Origin: Erysipelotrichaceae bacterium 66202529
Lineage (GTDB): Bacteria > Bacillota_I > Bacilli_A > Erysipelotrichales > Erysipelotrichaceae
NCBI GenBank assembly: GCA_017161075.1
Contig: CP046174.1
Location: 2,728,001-2,792,000 of the forward strand
DNA: 64,000 nucleotides
Direction of reading: 5' to 3'
The notes beneath the pieces are model-generated. The model was not told the DNA's origin. It made no database searches and worked only from the letters and a program-made list of their open reading frames with translations. The translations under genes and the position numbers were made by a program. Every line of letters begins with the position of its first letter. The first letter of the stretch is position 1. Shown here in pieces: positions 63,539-64,000 of the stretch.

Positions 63539-64000
63539 ACTCTAAGTCTGTTTTCCTTACCCAGCTCATAATTTCTTTCAGTAATACCTTTTCGCCGCTT
63601 ATTTGCATTACAGTGTATGTAGCACCTTTTACAAATGATGGGATATCCTGCCCTGTTGCATAGGTCTTGGCTGTCTTTTTTACCTTGACCTTTTTGCCGA
63701 CGGCAATCACTGTTGCATTACCAGTTACCTGTAGGTCGGATGTTTTAACCCAGGATGTTATCTCTTTGATCAATGCCTTACTGCCAGATACTTGCTGGAC
63801 TGTATAGGTTTTACCTTTAACCCACGCAGGGATTGTCTGACCTGTAGCATACTTTGTGGCGCTGGACTTGATTTTAACCTTGCTACCAGCTTTGATACTG
63901 GATGTTGCAGGCTTACTGGTAGATGGTTTCGCTGCCTCTGCTTTTGGCAACTTATCGTGTACCAGATATCCCAGAAAGTGCATTCCCTTATATCCGTTAG
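63537..64000 (-). CDS. cell-wall hydrolase with two C-terminal SH3-like modules (5' end outside window)
   Basis: The frame is open to the window edge (NGYKGMHFLGYLVHDKLP precedes the visible linker), so this is the C-terminal part of a longer protein. An Ala/Pro/Ser/Thr linker is followed by two repeats of about 55 residues: SKVKIKSSATKYATGQTIPA with SWVKTSDL, and KKVKVKKTAKTYATGQDIPS with SWVRKTDL. This module pair is typical of phage-type endolysins and N-acetylmuramoyl-L-alanine amidases of this group, where it binds the wall. The catalytic class cannot be read here. Confidence 0.75.
   Translation of the reverse strand, partial: NGYKGMHFLGYLVHDKLPKAEAAKPSTSKPATSSIKAGSKVKIKSSATKYATGQTIPAWVKGKTYTVQQVSGSKALIKEITSWVKTSDLQVTGNATVIAVGKKVKVKKTAKTYATGQDIPSFVKGATYTVMQISGEKVLLKEIMSWVRKTDLE

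Overview
The window looks like chromosomal DNA from a low-GC gut Firmicute of the Erysipelotrichia, most plausibly the [Clostridium] innocuum group. This rests on recognising the gene set: NADP-type glutamate dehydrogenase, RqcH, AsnA, a GH4 6-phospho-glycosidase, pyruvate phosphate dikinase, and DUF3788/DUF6487 proteins. No rRNA or tRNA is visible, so the placement is an inference.

Layout. 1-16.8 kb is mostly housekeeping: gdhA, gmk, rqcH, asnA, small acetyltransferase and DUF genes, a KdpD that lacks its kinase half, a HAD phosphatase, a GH4 glycosidase with an RpiR regulator, a VOC protein and gpmA. 17-21 kb holds a nonsense-broken Rpn-family nuclease gene and a small AraC/GyrI-like/YjbR operon. 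21.7-25.3 kb is an AT-rich BcrA-type ABC exporter operon. 25.7-34 kb holds a papain-like cysteine peptidase, a cupin, an aldo/keto reductase with ferredoxin motifs, a PAS-GGDEF-GAF diguanylate cyclase and a YolD/Y-family polymerase pair.

34.3-54.4 kb is the striking part. About 18 kb of genes on the minus strand run in one direction. They encode a LytTR regulator, a 61-aa protein, a 3787-aa secreted multidomain surface protein, three paralogous membrane-anchored proteins, a small secreted protein, a C-terminally anchored surface protein, a GGDEF-EAL c-di-GMP enzyme, a 54-aa protein and a resolvase-like protein without a catalytic domain. Upstream lies a DNA segment of about 450 bp bounded by two near-identical inverted sites with an oppositely oriented asymmetric centre, next to a complete tyrosine recombinase gene. 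I read this as an invertible on/off switch for the surface-fibre operon. In the orientation shown, the best promoter inside the segment points away from the operon and a strong terminator faces it, so the locus looks OFF here.

54.8-60 kb returns to core genes: ppdK with a CcpA-type operator just after its promoter, a membrane-anchored XRE regulator cut by an in-frame UGA, and a DUF2262 gene behind a three-hairpin attenuator-like leader. 60.2-64 kb is AT-rich accessory DNA: a mini-XRE protein, two unknown genes, a SIS isomerase paired with an unknown membrane protein, and the C-terminal end of a cell-wall hydrolase that runs off the window.
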